Shown here piece after piece: positions 1 through 7,254 of a stretch of DNA of 38,823 nt. A program made the translations under genes and the position numbers. The DNA comes from Macondimonas sp035325645. GTDB taxonomy: Bacteria > Pseudomonadota > Gammaproteobacteria > UBA5335. Every line of letters begins with the position of its first letter. Position 1 is the stretch's first letter. A model generated the notes under the pieces. The model had not been told where the DNA came from. It ran no database searches and saw only the letters and a program-made list of their open reading frames with translations. The stretch spans positions 1 to 38,823 of the forward strand of contig DAOKZK010000021.1 in NCBI GenBank assembly GCA_035325645.1, given 5' to 3'.

Positions 1-37
1 GTCTTAATCCCTTCTTTTTCAGGTCTTTGGTTGGTCT
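1..37. CRISPR. possible terminal CRISPR repeat (edge of window)
   Basis: The first bases begin GTCTTAATCCC and continue with a T-rich stretch and TCAGGTC. This resembles the 5' half (GTYTYAATCCC) of many CRISPR repeats, and it lies directly beyond the 3' end of the minus-strand cas2-like gene, where an array is expected. Only one copy is visible because the window starts here, so the repeat cannot be confirmed. If real, it overlaps the last codons and stop of the cas2-like gene (stop at 19-21). The right boundary is a guess. Confidence 0.35.
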
Positions 38-474
38 GCTCGCGTCGATTTTCGCTTGTGAGTCAAGCCCTTGGCGGGGCGGTTGCGGGGAAACGGCGGC
101 ATGTCGAAGTGAATATCGGCCATGGCGTCCTCGTCGAGAGCAGTGTCGCTGTCAAGGTTAGGGGCAGGCGGCGGTGGTGGCAAGAAGTCGAGCCCTTCAT
201 GGAAAAACAGGACCTCGGTGGGCCAGATCGACCGGCCAAGAGGGGTCCATTCGGGATTTTCCGGCACCGGGTAGATGCGCACGTCGTCACGCCGGGGATC
301 GATCAGCGATTCCAGTTCACGGATCAGGCGGTCGAGCTGCTGCGCCGTGGCGCGCACGAGAAAGACGGAATATTGCAGATGCAGACCGGCGCGCTTGCAG
401 CAGCGGTAGACGCGGCCCAGCCGCCGCGGGTCGCGGATGTCATAGGTGACGAGCCAGGTGGTCCGCGGTTTCAC
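19..474 (-). CDS. cas2: Cas2-like protein with Pro-rich C-terminal extension (second Cas2)
   Basis: A 151-residue protein. The first ~85 residues look like a Cas2 ferredoxin fold: a first strand ending in TYDIRDP (Asp12 at the usual metal position), a helix rich in R and C, the central strand LQYSVFLV, and a last strand around DDVRIYPV. Cas2 is normally about 90-100 residues. This one continues with a conserved-looking segment (WTPLGRSIWPTEVLFF), a run of prolines near residue 100, an acidic stretch and a basic tail. Cas2 dimers bridge two Cas1 dimers in the spacer-integration complex; whether the tail changes that is unknown. Its ATG overlaps the stop of the upstream cas1-like gene by 4 bases (471-474), so the two are probably translationally coupled. 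A second, normal-length cas2 lies at 2185-2469. Confidence 0.88.
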   Translation of the reverse strand: MKPRTTWLVTYDIRDPRRLGRVYRCCKRAGLHLQYSVFLVRATAQQLDRLIRELESLIDPRRDDVRIYPVPENPEWTPLGRSIWPTEVLFFHEGLDFLPPPPPAPNLDSDTALDEDAMADIHFDMPPFPRNRPAKGLTHKRKSTRADQPKT

Positions 475-1226
475 AGCGCGATTCGCCAGAGGTGGTGCAC
501 GAGCCGCTCCAGACAGTGCGTCATCGGGCGCTCGAGCCGATCGGCATAGCCGCGGGCGGCCTGATCCAGTCCGAGCGGCAGGGGGTGGCGATCGGCGAGG
601 ATATGGCCGCGCAGGCTCCAGGCGGCGAGGTGGGTGATTTCCTGTCCCAGATTGAGAGTTCCGAGTTCGCCGCCGAGACGGGCAGGGGTGATGCCGGCGT
701 CGGTCAGGACGTGGTGTGCGTGTGCGGCCAGCAGGGACATATACCAGCGCAGGCGTTCGCCGTGGTCGGCACCGTGCCGCTCGCGGAGCGCTCGCTCGAG
801 CCGGCGGGCGGCGTCGAGCGGGCGGTCGGGCACCTCATCCCAGCCCAGCGCCCGGGCGAGGTGGTGGATGAGGCGATGTTCCTGGCTGCGGTGCCAGTGG
901 GCGAAGCGCACCGCGCCGTCGGGGGCTGCGAGCACCGTTTCCAGATGTTCGTCGAGGTCCGCGACGCGGCGCAGGCTGCCGGTGCAGAGTCCGGCAGGGC
1001 GGCCGTCCTCATCCACAAACAGCACGGGGACGGCGGCGGCCATACAGGCGCACAGGGCCTCGCCGCTCCAATGGACGGGACCGCGGCTGACGATGCGCGA
1101 CAGGCGCGCGAAGGGATACCAGCGTGGGGCGCAATCCTCGCGTTCGACGCTCAGCGCCGGGCCTTGCAGCTCGACGGCGAGCGGGCGCCGGGCGTCAAGG
1201 TAGAGGGGTTTCTTCATCGTCGTCAT
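471..1226 (-). CDS. degenerate Cas1 paralogue (Cas1-like, active site lost)
   Basis: A 251-residue protein. The N-terminal ~85 residues follow the Cas1 beta-domain pattern (LYLDARRPL at the start, RLSRIV in the middle, then VPVLFVDEDGRP), closely parallel to the neighbouring true Cas1. The helical part is divergent. Where Cas1 has its catalytic Glu (GLEGAAA) this protein reads MSLLAAHAHH, and the catalytic His motif before the SLAxDL helix is absent (here LNLGQEITHLAAWSLR, residues ~191-206). It is therefore probably not an integrase by itself. It could be a structural partner of the active Cas1 or serve in target-site or PAM recognition; both are inference. It overlaps the 3' end of cas1 by 32 bases if the start is at 1226 (ATG), or 23 if at 1217 (a second in-frame ATG). 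No strong ribosome-binding site separates the two choices. Confidence 0.75.
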   Translation of the reverse strand: MTTMKKPLYLDARRPLAVELQGPALSVEREDCAPRWYPFARLSRIVSRGPVHWSGEALCACMAAAVPVLFVDEDGRPAGLCTGSLRRVADLDEHLETVLAAPDGAVRFAHWHRSQEHRLIHHLARALGWDEVPDRPLDAARRLERALRERHGADHGERLRWYMSLLAAHAHHVLTDAGITPARLGGELGTLNLGQEITHLAAWSLRGHILADRHPLPLGLDQAARGYADRLERPMTHCLERLVHHLWRIAL

Positions 1227-2178
1227 CGCTGATCTCGAGTGCAAGGCCGCGGACCAGGGTTGCCGCGAGGCGGCGGGCGCTGCGGCGCAGGGCGCGGCGA
1301 GCCGGGCGGATGAGCGTCTCGTAACAGGGATAGAACCGCTCCCGTCCGCCCTTGTTCAGCAGGCAGGCGCCGCGATCGAGCGCGAAGTGTTCGGGGCGCA
1401 GCACGCGCTCGGCGAACAGCCGCCAGAGGTGCTGATCGAGCCACGGGCGCAAGGGTTCGATCAGGTCCGAGGCGAGCGAGGCGCGCGCGAAGCTGGGCCG
1501 GTGGTAGAAGCCGATGTAGGGGTCGAGTCCGGCGGCATGGCCGGCGCGCACGGCCTCGAAATGCAGCAGGGTGTAGGCCAGCGAGAGCACGGCGTTGGCC
1601 GGGTCGCGCGGCGGGCGGCGGTTGCGTCCCGTGAAGCCCAGCGCGGGTGGCAGCACGGCGCCGAGAGATTGGAAGTGCGCGGCGGCGGCCGCGCCTTCGA
1701 GGCCGCGCAGGCTGGGAAGATCGGCTGCGCCGGGCAGGGTTTCGCGGATGCGCTGGAGGCTGTCGTGGCTGCGCGTCAGCGCTCGGCGGGCGTCGGGCCG
1801 CACGGTGAGTGCGGCTCGGTTGAAGTGGATCTGAGCGCGCAGCTTGGCGCGCACGAGGCGGCGCGACCAGTACAGGCACCAGTCGGCGTCACGCAGGCGT
1901 TCGGCCTGGGCGAGGCGGGTGGCCAGATCGTTGTGCGAGCGGCCGAGCAGGATGGCCATGCGCTGGTGGCGACGCGGGCTGAGCACCAGCACGGCGACCC
2001 CGGCCTCGGCCAGCGCCCCGAGCACGGTGCTGTCCAGCAGCGTGCGGCTGTGGATCACCACGCGTTCGAGCAGGGCCAGCGGCACGTCACGCGGGGTTTC
2101 GTCGGGCGCGCGGATGCGCAGGCGGCCGGGTTGCAGTTCCAGCGCCAGATCCCGGCGGTCGAGTACGAGCGTGGTCAT
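1195..2178 (-). CDS. cas1: CRISPR-associated endonuclease/integrase Cas1
   Basis: A 327-residue Cas1 with a full catalytic set: Glu161 in GLEGAAA, His226 in YHRPSF and Asp238 in SLASDLIEPLRP. The N-terminal beta domain (residues 1-~85) starts MTTLVLDRRD, and the C-terminal helical domain ends in an acidic run (ISDDDDEE). Cas1 is a metal-dependent DNA integrase that, with Cas2, inserts new spacers at the leader end of an array. It follows the 94-residue cas2 by 6 bases and runs into the cas1-like gene, so all four adaptation genes look like one transcript. No reverse transcriptase is fused or adjacent, which implies acquisition from DNA rather than RNA. Confidence 0.95.
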   Translation of the reverse strand: MTTLVLDRRDLALELQPGRLRIRAPDETPRDVPLALLERVVIHSRTLLDSTVLGALAEAGVAVLVLSPRRHQRMAILLGRSHNDLATRLAQAERLRDADWCLYWSRRLVRAKLRAQIHFNRAALTVRPDARRALTRSHDSLQRIRETLPGAADLPSLRGLEGAAAAAHFQSLGAVLPPALGFTGRNRRPPRDPANAVLSLAYTLLHFEAVRAGHAAGLDPYIGFYHRPSFARASLASDLIEPLRPWLDQHLWRLFAERVLRPEHFALDRGACLLNKGGRERFYPCYETLIRPARRALRRSARRLAATLVRGLALEISDDDDEETPLP

Positions 2179-2184
2179 CGTCCT

Positions 2185-2469
2185 TCAGCCGGCATAGAAG
2201 TAGCTGGGATCGCTCGGCACCAAACCGCGGCCGAGCGTGCGCACGCGCGAGCGTGGATCGAGCCGGAGCAGGAAAAAGCGATCCTGCCGCGGATGCAGCA
2301 GGTCCCGGACGGCGGCGAGCAGATCGGCGCGTTCACCAGCCGTGAGGTAGCACTCATACACCGACAACTGGCCGCCGGTAGCGTAGCCGCGGACCAGCAG
2401 CATGACCTCGCGCAGCCGCTCGGGATCGGCGACGTCGTAGGCGGCGAGGTAAAGCTTGCGTGCTGGCAT
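2185..2469 (-). CDS. cas2: CRISPR-associated protein Cas2 (normal length)
   Basis: A 94-residue Cas2, first gene of the minus-strand adaptation operon. The first strand reads KLYLAAYDVAD with Asp12, the second-strand region has QLSVYECYL, and the last strand has DRFFLLRL, matching the Cas2 fold. A much longer open frame runs upstream on this strand through cas6, but it is an artefact of high GC; the ATG at 2467-2469 gives the family length. The gene is divergent from cas6, whose start is ~150 bases away, and is followed 6 bases later by cas1. It probably forms the canonical Cas1-Cas2 complex with the active Cas1. Confidence 0.92.
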   Translation of the reverse strand: MPARKLYLAAYDVADPERLREVMLLVRGYATGGQLSVYECYLTAGERADLLAAVRDLLHPRQDRFFLLRLDPRSRVRTLGRGLVPSDPSYFYAG

Positions 2470-2539
2470 ACCGATAAGCCATGCGGTTGGTTTACGATGC
2501 GGAAACCTTAACGCCGGGCGTGCGCGGGGTTTGGACGCC

Positions 2540-2549
2540 GCAAGCTTGC
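2540..2549. promoter_or_regulatory. 10-bp palindrome GCAAGCTTGC upstream of cas6 (copy 1)
   Basis: A perfect palindrome in the cas2/cas6 divergent gap, 67 bases before the cas6 start. The 9-base core CAAGCTTGC recurs in two other intergenic spots of this island (3772-3780 and 7959-7967), each upstream of a plus-strand CRISPR gene. It is AT-richer than its surroundings. It may be an operator, but function is inference. Confidence 0.3.
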
Positions 2550-2616
2550 GAGGGCGGTGGGGTGGTACCGGCCGCAGGGAAGATGGGCCGTCACTCGCGT
2601 TCAAGGGACGCAATGC

Positions 2617-3612
2617 ATGGATGTTCTCGCAATCGATTCGGGCCAGAATGCCGACGCATCGGCCGCCATTGCGATTGATTTGCCTGTCGCTCGCCACCGC
2701 CTGCACCTCGTCGCCGAAACCGCCGTGCACCTGCCGGCTTACGCCGGCTCCACCTGGCGCGGCGCGCTCGGCCATGCGCTCAAACGCACGGTGTGCGTGA
2801 CCGGCGGCCGCCATTGCCCGGACTGCCTGCTCTACCGCTCCTGCGTCTATCCCTATGTGTTCGAGACGCCGCCGCCCGAGCGCGCCGCGAAGCTGCGCAA
2901 ATACCCGGCGGCGCCGCATCCGTTCGTCATCGAACCCTGGCCGGACTGCCGCGAGGTCGCGCCCGGCGCGGTCTTCGGCGTCGATCTGGTGCTGATCGGC
3001 CGCGGCATGAGCCAGCTCGGCTATTTCATCGAGGCGCTGCGCCGCGCCGGGCAGGGTGGCATCGGCAAGGGCGCCGCGCGGGGAGAAGGCCGCTACGCGC
3101 CGGCGAGCGTGGAGCAGGAGACCACCGCCGGCTGGCAGACCATCTACACCGCCGGTGGGCGGCTGGAATCGCAGCCGTCGCACACGCCGGCCATCCCGCC
3201 GCCGCCCGCCGGGCCGGTGCGTGTCGAACTGCTCACACCGCTGCGGCTGAAGGTGGCCGAGGATCTGGTTACCCCCGAGCGGCTGCGCTTTCGGGATTTT
3301 TTCTCGGCGCTGCTGCGGCGGCTGTCGCTGCTTTCGTATTTCCATACCGACACGCCGCTCGACACCGACTTCCGCGCCTTGGTGCGGGCAGCCGAGGCCG
3401 TTCCCATCGAGGATGCCGCGCTGCGCTGGCACGACTGGACGCGCTACTCGGCGCGCCAGGACGCGCTGCTGCAGATGGGCGGTCTGGTCGGCACCTTCAC
3501 GCTGCCCGGCGCGGCGCTCGCGCCGTTCTGGCCCTGCCTCTGGCTCGGCCAGTGGACCCATGCCGGCAAGGGCGCGGTGATGGGGCTCGGCCGCTACCGG
3601 CTGGGTGGATGA
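2617..3612 (+). CDS. cas6: Cas6-family pre-crRNA processing endoribonuclease
   Basis: A 331-residue RAMP protein. The C-terminal quarter (GGLVGTFTLPG, then LGQWTHAGKGAVMGLGRYRL near the end) is the Cas6 C-terminal domain with its glycine-rich loop. The N-terminal part has a Cys cluster, C67-x2-C70-x5-C76 (with C60 nearby), as in many Cas6 proteins of type III loci. Cas6 cleaves the repeat RNA to make the crRNAs loaded into Csm. The ATG at 2617 is preceded by AAGGGA at about the right distance; an upstream in-frame ATG at 2557 has no better support and would add an unconserved tail. It is divergent from the adaptation operon and separated from the csm operon by ~4.4 kb of ancillary genes. The catalytic residues of this Cas6 group vary and were not assigned. 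Confidence 0.9.
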   Translation: MDVLAIDSGQNADASAAIAIDLPVARHRLHLVAETAVHLPAYAGSTWRGALGHALKRTVCVTGGRHCPDCLLYRSCVYPYVFETPPPERAAKLRKYPAAPHPFVIEPWPDCREVAPGAVFGVDLVLIGRGMSQLGYFIEALRRAGQGGIGKGAARGEGRYAPASVEQETTAGWQTIYTAGGRLESQPSHTPAIPPPPAGPVRVELLTPLRLKVAEDLVTPERLRFRDFFSALLRRLSLLSYFHTDTPLDTDFRALVRAAEAVPIEDAALRWHDWTRYSARQDALLQMGGLVGTFTLPGAALAPFWPCLWLGQWTHAGKGAVMGLGRYRLGG

Positions 3613-3739
3613 GGAATGCGGAAACACTTCAGTCACGGGTGTGGTTCTGCTCGCCGCAGCGCGGTGCCCGTCCATGCCGCGCGGCCTGAACCAATGGCTT
3701 ACGCCACCGATGCACGTCGGCGCGCCCCGTCCCGCACGC

Positions 3740-3762
3740 AAGCGCCGAAGGGATCGGCGCTT
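3740..3762 (+). terminator. hairpin between cas6 and the NE0113 gene
   Basis: A 9-bp stem, AAGCGCCGA pairing with TCGGCGCTT, around the 5-base loop AGGGA. It lies ~128 bases after cas6 and ends ~30 bases before the next start. It is not followed by a T run (the next bases are TCCTGACG), so it may be a weak terminator, an RNA-stability hairpin or a protein site rather than a canonical intrinsic terminator. Confidence 0.35.
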
Positions 3763-3770
3763 TCCTGACG

Positions 3771-3780
3771 ACAAGCTTGC
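3771..3780. promoter_or_regulatory. ACAAGCTTGC motif upstream of the NE0113 gene (copy 2)
   Basis: Second copy of the CAAGCTTGC core, 9 of 10 bases palindromic, immediately after the hairpin at 3740-3762 and 14 bases before the likely start at 3795. See the copies at 2540-2549 and 7958-7967. Confidence 0.3.
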
Positions 3781-3794
3781 CGGTGGAGGAGGGG

Positions 3795-4958
3795 ATGGAT
3801 GAGCGGCGGCAGACTGGGTCCATGAACACCCCCGAACCCATTTCCCGCGACCCCGCCGACTTTCCGCGCCGGGTGCTGCTGGCAGTGAGTGGCCTGTCGC
3901 CGCAGATCGTCACCGAGACGCTGTACGCACTCGCCGTGCGCGCGCCGCGGCCTTGGATTCCGACCGAGATCCGCCTGCTCACCACGGTGCGCGGCGCCGA
4001 GCACGCGCGGCTCAATCTGCTCTCGAACGATCCCGGCTGGTTCCATCGCCTGCGCGCCGACTACGGCCTGCCGGACATTCAGTTCGATGCCGACGGCATC
4101 GAGGTGATCCGCGACGCTGCCGGCGCGCCGCTCGCCGACATCCGCAGCCAGGCCGACAACGACGCCACCGCCGATGCGCTGACCGAAGCCGTGCGCGCGC
4201 TCACCATGGAGCCCGACTGCGCGCTGCACGTGTCCATCGCCGGCGGGCGCAAGACCATGGGCTATTACCTGGGTTATGCGTTGTCGCTGTTCGGCCGCGC
4301 GCAGGATCGGCTCTCGCATGTGCTGGTGGACGAAGGCTACGAGGGCCACCCGCAGTTCTACTACCCGAGCCCGGGCGAGCGCGTGATCCACACCCTCGGC
4401 CCCAACCCGCGTCCGCTCGATTGCCAGCAGGCGCAGGTGACGCTGGCCGAGATTCCCTTCGTGCGCCTGCGCGAGGGGCAGCCTTCGGCGCTGCTCGCAG
4501 GCCAAGCGCGCTTTTCGGATGTGGTCGCCGCGCTCAACCGAGCGCTGGCGCCGCCGCGGCTGGTGATCGATGTCACGGCGGCGCGCGTGGTGGCGGGTGA
4601 TCGGCCGGTGGCGATGCGCCCGGCAGATCTCGCGTTTCTGCTCTGGTTTGCGCGCCGCGCCCGCAATGGACTGCCCGGCCTTCGCCGGCCTTCAGCCGGA
4701 GCACCGGAAGCCGGGTACGCGCGCGAGTACCTTGCCGAATACGACCGCCTGCAAGGACTCAACGCGCGCACCGAAACCCGCTACCGCGACGGCATGTCGC
4801 AGGGCGATTTCGACGAGCGGCGCACGCGGGTGAATCACGCGCTCGGGGCGGTGCTCGGTCCGCGCGAGGCTGCGGCGTATCTCATCGACGGCATCGGCCG
4901 GCCGAAAACCTATCGCCTCGGCCTGCCTGCAGGCGCGATCACGATCGAGGAGAACTGA
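3795..4958 (+). CDS. CARF-domain protein, NE0113 family (Csm6-type/ring-nuclease-like)
   Basis: A 387-residue protein. The N-terminal CARF Rossmann domain has the family signature LLAVSGLSPQIVTETLYAL (residues ~28-46) and SIAGGRKTMGYYLGYAL (~147-163), which match the NE0113 family usually annotated as a CRISPR-associated ring nuclease or Csm6-like protein. CARF domains bind cyclic oligoadenylate made by Cas10, and ring nucleases cleave it. The C-terminal ~140 residues are helical and end in a winged-helix-like segment (around 340-380). An RTRVNH sequence (343-348) fits the HEPN pattern R-x4-H but lacks other HEPN support. GGAGG at 3785-3789 sits 5 bases before the ATG at 3795, which favours that start; ATG 3822 is the alternative. 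The DUF2130 gene begins 4 bases after the stop. Confidence 0.85.
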   Translation: MDERRQTGSMNTPEPISRDPADFPRRVLLAVSGLSPQIVTETLYALAVRAPRPWIPTEIRLLTTVRGAEHARLNLLSNDPGWFHRLRADYGLPDIQFDADGIEVIRDAAGAPLADIRSQADNDATADALTEAVRALTMEPDCALHVSIAGGRKTMGYYLGYALSLFGRAQDRLSHVLVDEGYEGHPQFYYPSPGERVIHTLGPNPRPLDCQQAQVTLAEIPFVRLREGQPSALLAGQARFSDVVAALNRALAPPRLVIDVTAARVVAGDRPVAMRPADLAFLLWFARRARNGLPGLRRPSAGAPEAGYAREYLAEYDRLQGLNARTETRYRDGMSQGDFDERRTRVNHALGAVLGPREAAAYLIDGIGRPKTYRLGLPAGAITIEEN

Positions 4959-4962
4959 AGCC

Positions 4963-6111
4963 ATGAGCGACGTACAGATCACCTGTCCGAATTGCGGACA
5001 CCGCTTTCCGGTCTCCGATGCGCTCAGCGCACAGATTCGCGACACCATGGAGGCGAACCTGCGCGCCGACTTCGACAAGCGCCTCAAGCGCGAAGTCGCC
5101 CTGGCCGAGAAGCACGCGCACGAGCAGATGGCGCCCGAACTCAAGCTGCTCACCGAGCAGCTTGCCGAAGCGCGCGGAAAGGCTGCCGCAGCCCAGCAGG
5201 CCGAGCTGGCGCTGCGCAAGAAGGCCGAAGCCGTCGAGGCGCGCGGGCGCGAACTGGATCTCGAGGTCGCGCGCCGGCTGGACGCCGAAAAGCAGCGCCT
5301 GGAAGAAAGTCTGCGCCGCGCCGCCGGTGAGGAGCAGGCGCTCAAGCTGCGCGAAAAGGACAAGCAGATCGACGATCTGAAGGCGCTGGTCGAGGAGATG
5401 AAGCGCAAGAGCGAGCAGGGCTCCCAGGAGCGCCAGGGGGAGGTGCTTGAACTCGACATCGAGGAGCGCCTCGGCGCGCTGTTCCCCCATGACCAAATCC
5501 GCCCAGTGCCCAAGGGCATGCGCGGCGCGGATCTGGTGCAGGAGGTGTGCGGCAGCGGCGGGCAGGCGTGCGGCACCATCGTCTGGGAGACCAAAAACAC
5601 CCGCAACTGGAGCCCCGCCTGGATCGACAAGCTCAAGGAGGACCAGCGCGCGGTGGGCGCCAGCCTTGCCGTACTGGTGAGCGTGGCGCTGCCCGGCGAG
5701 ATCCGGGAATTCGGTCGGGTCAACGGCGTTTGGGTGGCCAGCCTGAACGCGTGGCCGGCGCTGGCGCTCGCACTGCGCGAACAGTTGGTCGCGGTGGCCT
5801 TCGCCCGTGCCACCTCCGAGGGGCGGCAGGAAAAGATGGCGCTGCTCTACGACTATCTTTCCGGCGAAGCGTTTCACCGGCGGGTCGAGGCGATCGTCGA
5901 GGCCTTCACCGCGATGCAGACCCAACTGAACGGCGAGCGGCGCGCCATGGAACGCCTGTGGCGCGAGCGCGAGAAGCAGATCGAGCGGGTCATCACCCAT
6001 ACCGCCGGCATGTACGGCGAGGTGCGCGGGCTGGTGGGCGCGAGTCTGCCCGAGATCCCCGCGCTCACTCTCGACGGTGTCGCAGGGCTGATCGAAGGGG
6101 ACAGCCCGTGA
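4963..6111 (+). CDS. DUF2130 coiled-coil PD-(D/E)XK nuclease-like protein
   Basis: A 382-residue protein in three parts. Residues 5-15 carry one CPNC knuckle (C8, C11; the second pair of a full zinc ribbon is not seen). Residues ~25-160 form a long, charged coiled coil. Residues ~165-280 form the DUF2130 core with a PD-(D/E)XK-like layout: E168 in DIEERL, D190 in KGMRGAD, and E209-x-K211 in VWETKNT. A helical tail follows. The reaction is presumed to be nucleic-acid cleavage; this rests on the motif, not on known biochemistry. DUF2130 proteins occur widely outside CRISPR loci. Here the gene lies 4 bases after a CARF gene and overlaps the next CARF-nuclease gene by 4 bases (GTGA), so it is co-translated with two signal-responsive proteins. 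It has no CARF domain of its own. Confidence 0.8.
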   Translation: MSDVQITCPNCGHRFPVSDALSAQIRDTMEANLRADFDKRLKREVALAEKHAHEQMAPELKLLTEQLAEARGKAAAAQQAELALRKKAEAVEARGRELDLEVARRLDAEKQRLEESLRRAAGEEQALKLREKDKQIDDLKALVEEMKRKSEQGSQERQGEVLELDIEERLGALFPHDQIRPVPKGMRGADLVQEVCGSGGQACGTIVWETKNTRNWSPAWIDKLKEDQRAVGASLAVLVSVALPGEIREFGRVNGVWVASLNAWPALALALREQLVAVAFARATSEGRQEKMALLYDYLSGEAFHRRVEAIVEAFTAMQTQLNGERRAMERLWREREKQIERVITHTAGMYGEVRGLVGASLPEIPALTLDGVAGLIEGDSP

Positions 6112-7241
6112 CGCCGACCGTGCAGGTGTGTCTGGTCTCCGATCAGGCCGCGGCCAACCTGCTGCCGGCGCTCGATCCTGCGCTCAAGCCGCGCGAAGTG
6201 GTTTTGCTGGTCAGCGGCAAGATGAAACCGCGAGCCGATGCCCTGGAGGCCGTGCTGCGCGAGGCCGGCGTCGGCACCAGCCGCGTCGACCTGGCCGATG
6301 AACACGACTATGCCCTGCTGGAAGCGGCATTGCTGGAAGTTGCCAGCGAGCGCGACGGCCAGTCCATCGCGCTCAACGTCACCGGCGGTACCAAGCTGAT
6401 GGCGCTGGCCGCGCAGGCAGTGGCGGTAGCCGCCAACTGGGCGGTGTTCTATGTGGATGTCGACACCGACGAGGTCATCTGGCTCGCGCCCGCACCACAC
6501 CGCCAGGCCCTGGGGCAGCAACTGCGCCTGCGCCATTACCTGGGTGGTTATGGTTTCAGCCTGGACGAAGGCATCGAGCGCCCGCAGCGGGAACCACGCC
6601 ACGACGACCTGTTGCGCACCCTCGTCACCCAGGTGGGCAGCCTCGAACAGCCGCTCGCGCAACTGAACTGGCTGGCCCAGCAGGCCGAGGACCGGCGCAG
6701 CCTGCAGGTGACGCTTTCCGAACAGCAGGCCGACTCGCGCGCGTTGGATGCGCTGTTGCGGAACTTCCAGGACGCTGGCGCGCTCGCTGTCAAGGACACC
6801 ACCACGTTGATCTTTACCAGCGAGGCGGACCGCGACTTCGTCAAGGGCGGCTGGCTGGAGCGGCACGTGTTTCAGAGCGTGGACGCGCTCAGCCGCGAAC
6901 TGGGATTGCGCGACAAGGCCGCGAATCTGGTCGTGCGCGACGCGAGCGGCGTCAAGAACGAACTCGACGTCGCCTTTCTGGCGCGCAACCGGCTGTTCGT
7001 TATCGAGTGCAAGACCGCGCGCATGGATCGACCCGAAGCGCCCAAGGCCAACGACACCCTGTTCAAGCTGGCCGAGATCTGCCGCCGCGTCGGCGGGCTC
7101 GGCACGCGCGGCCTGTTGGTCAGCTATCGTGGCTTGCGTGACGAGGAAAAGCGCCTCGCCGCCGCGCTGCGCATCGAACTGGCTACCGGCGGCGAGCTGG
7201 CGCGGCTCAAAGAAAAGATCAAAAACTGGGTGGGGCGATGA
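6108..7241 (+). CDS. can2: Can2/Card1-type CARF nuclease (DUF1887 family)
   Basis: A 377-residue protein starting at GTG 6108, whose codon overlaps the preceding stop. Residues 1-~140 form a CARF domain with LNVTGGTKLMALAA (89-102) as the ligand loop. A linker or helical region follows. The C-terminal PD-(D/E)XK nuclease has E251 in GGWLE, D287 in NELDV, and E300-x-K302 in IECKTA, all intact. This architecture and length match Can2/Card1, which is activated by cyclic tetra-adenylate and nicks or degrades DNA and RNA, causing dormancy or cell death during phage infection. Expected ligand and activity are inferred from the family. It is the last gene of the ancillary group, 13 bases from the convergent vapC. 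Confidence 0.93.
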   Translation: MTPTVQVCLVSDQAAANLLPALDPALKPREVVLLVSGKMKPRADALEAVLREAGVGTSRVDLADEHDYALLEAALLEVASERDGQSIALNVTGGTKLMALAAQAVAVAANWAVFYVDVDTDEVIWLAPAPHRQALGQQLRLRHYLGGYGFSLDEGIERPQREPRHDDLLRTLVTQVGSLEQPLAQLNWLAQQAEDRRSLQVTLSEQQADSRALDALLRNFQDAGALAVKDTTTLIFTSEADRDFVKGGWLERHVFQSVDALSRELGLRDKAANLVVRDASGVKNELDVAFLARNRLFVIECKTARMDRPEAPKANDTLFKLAEICRRVGGLGTRGLLVSYRGLRDEEKRLAAALRIELATGGELARLKEKIKNWVGR

Positions 7242-7254
7242 ACGGTCACGATTC

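Noticed and set aside
2470..3774. Long minus-strand frame running through cas6 into cas2
   Set aside because: Only its last 94 residues match a family (Cas2). The rest is antisense to cas6 and shows no domain; it is a GC-driven open frame.
4824..4841. HEPN ribonuclease motif R-x4-H in the NE0113 protein
   Set aside because: The motif falls in a segment that looks winged-helix and lacks other HEPN features, so a HEPN toxin domain was not called.
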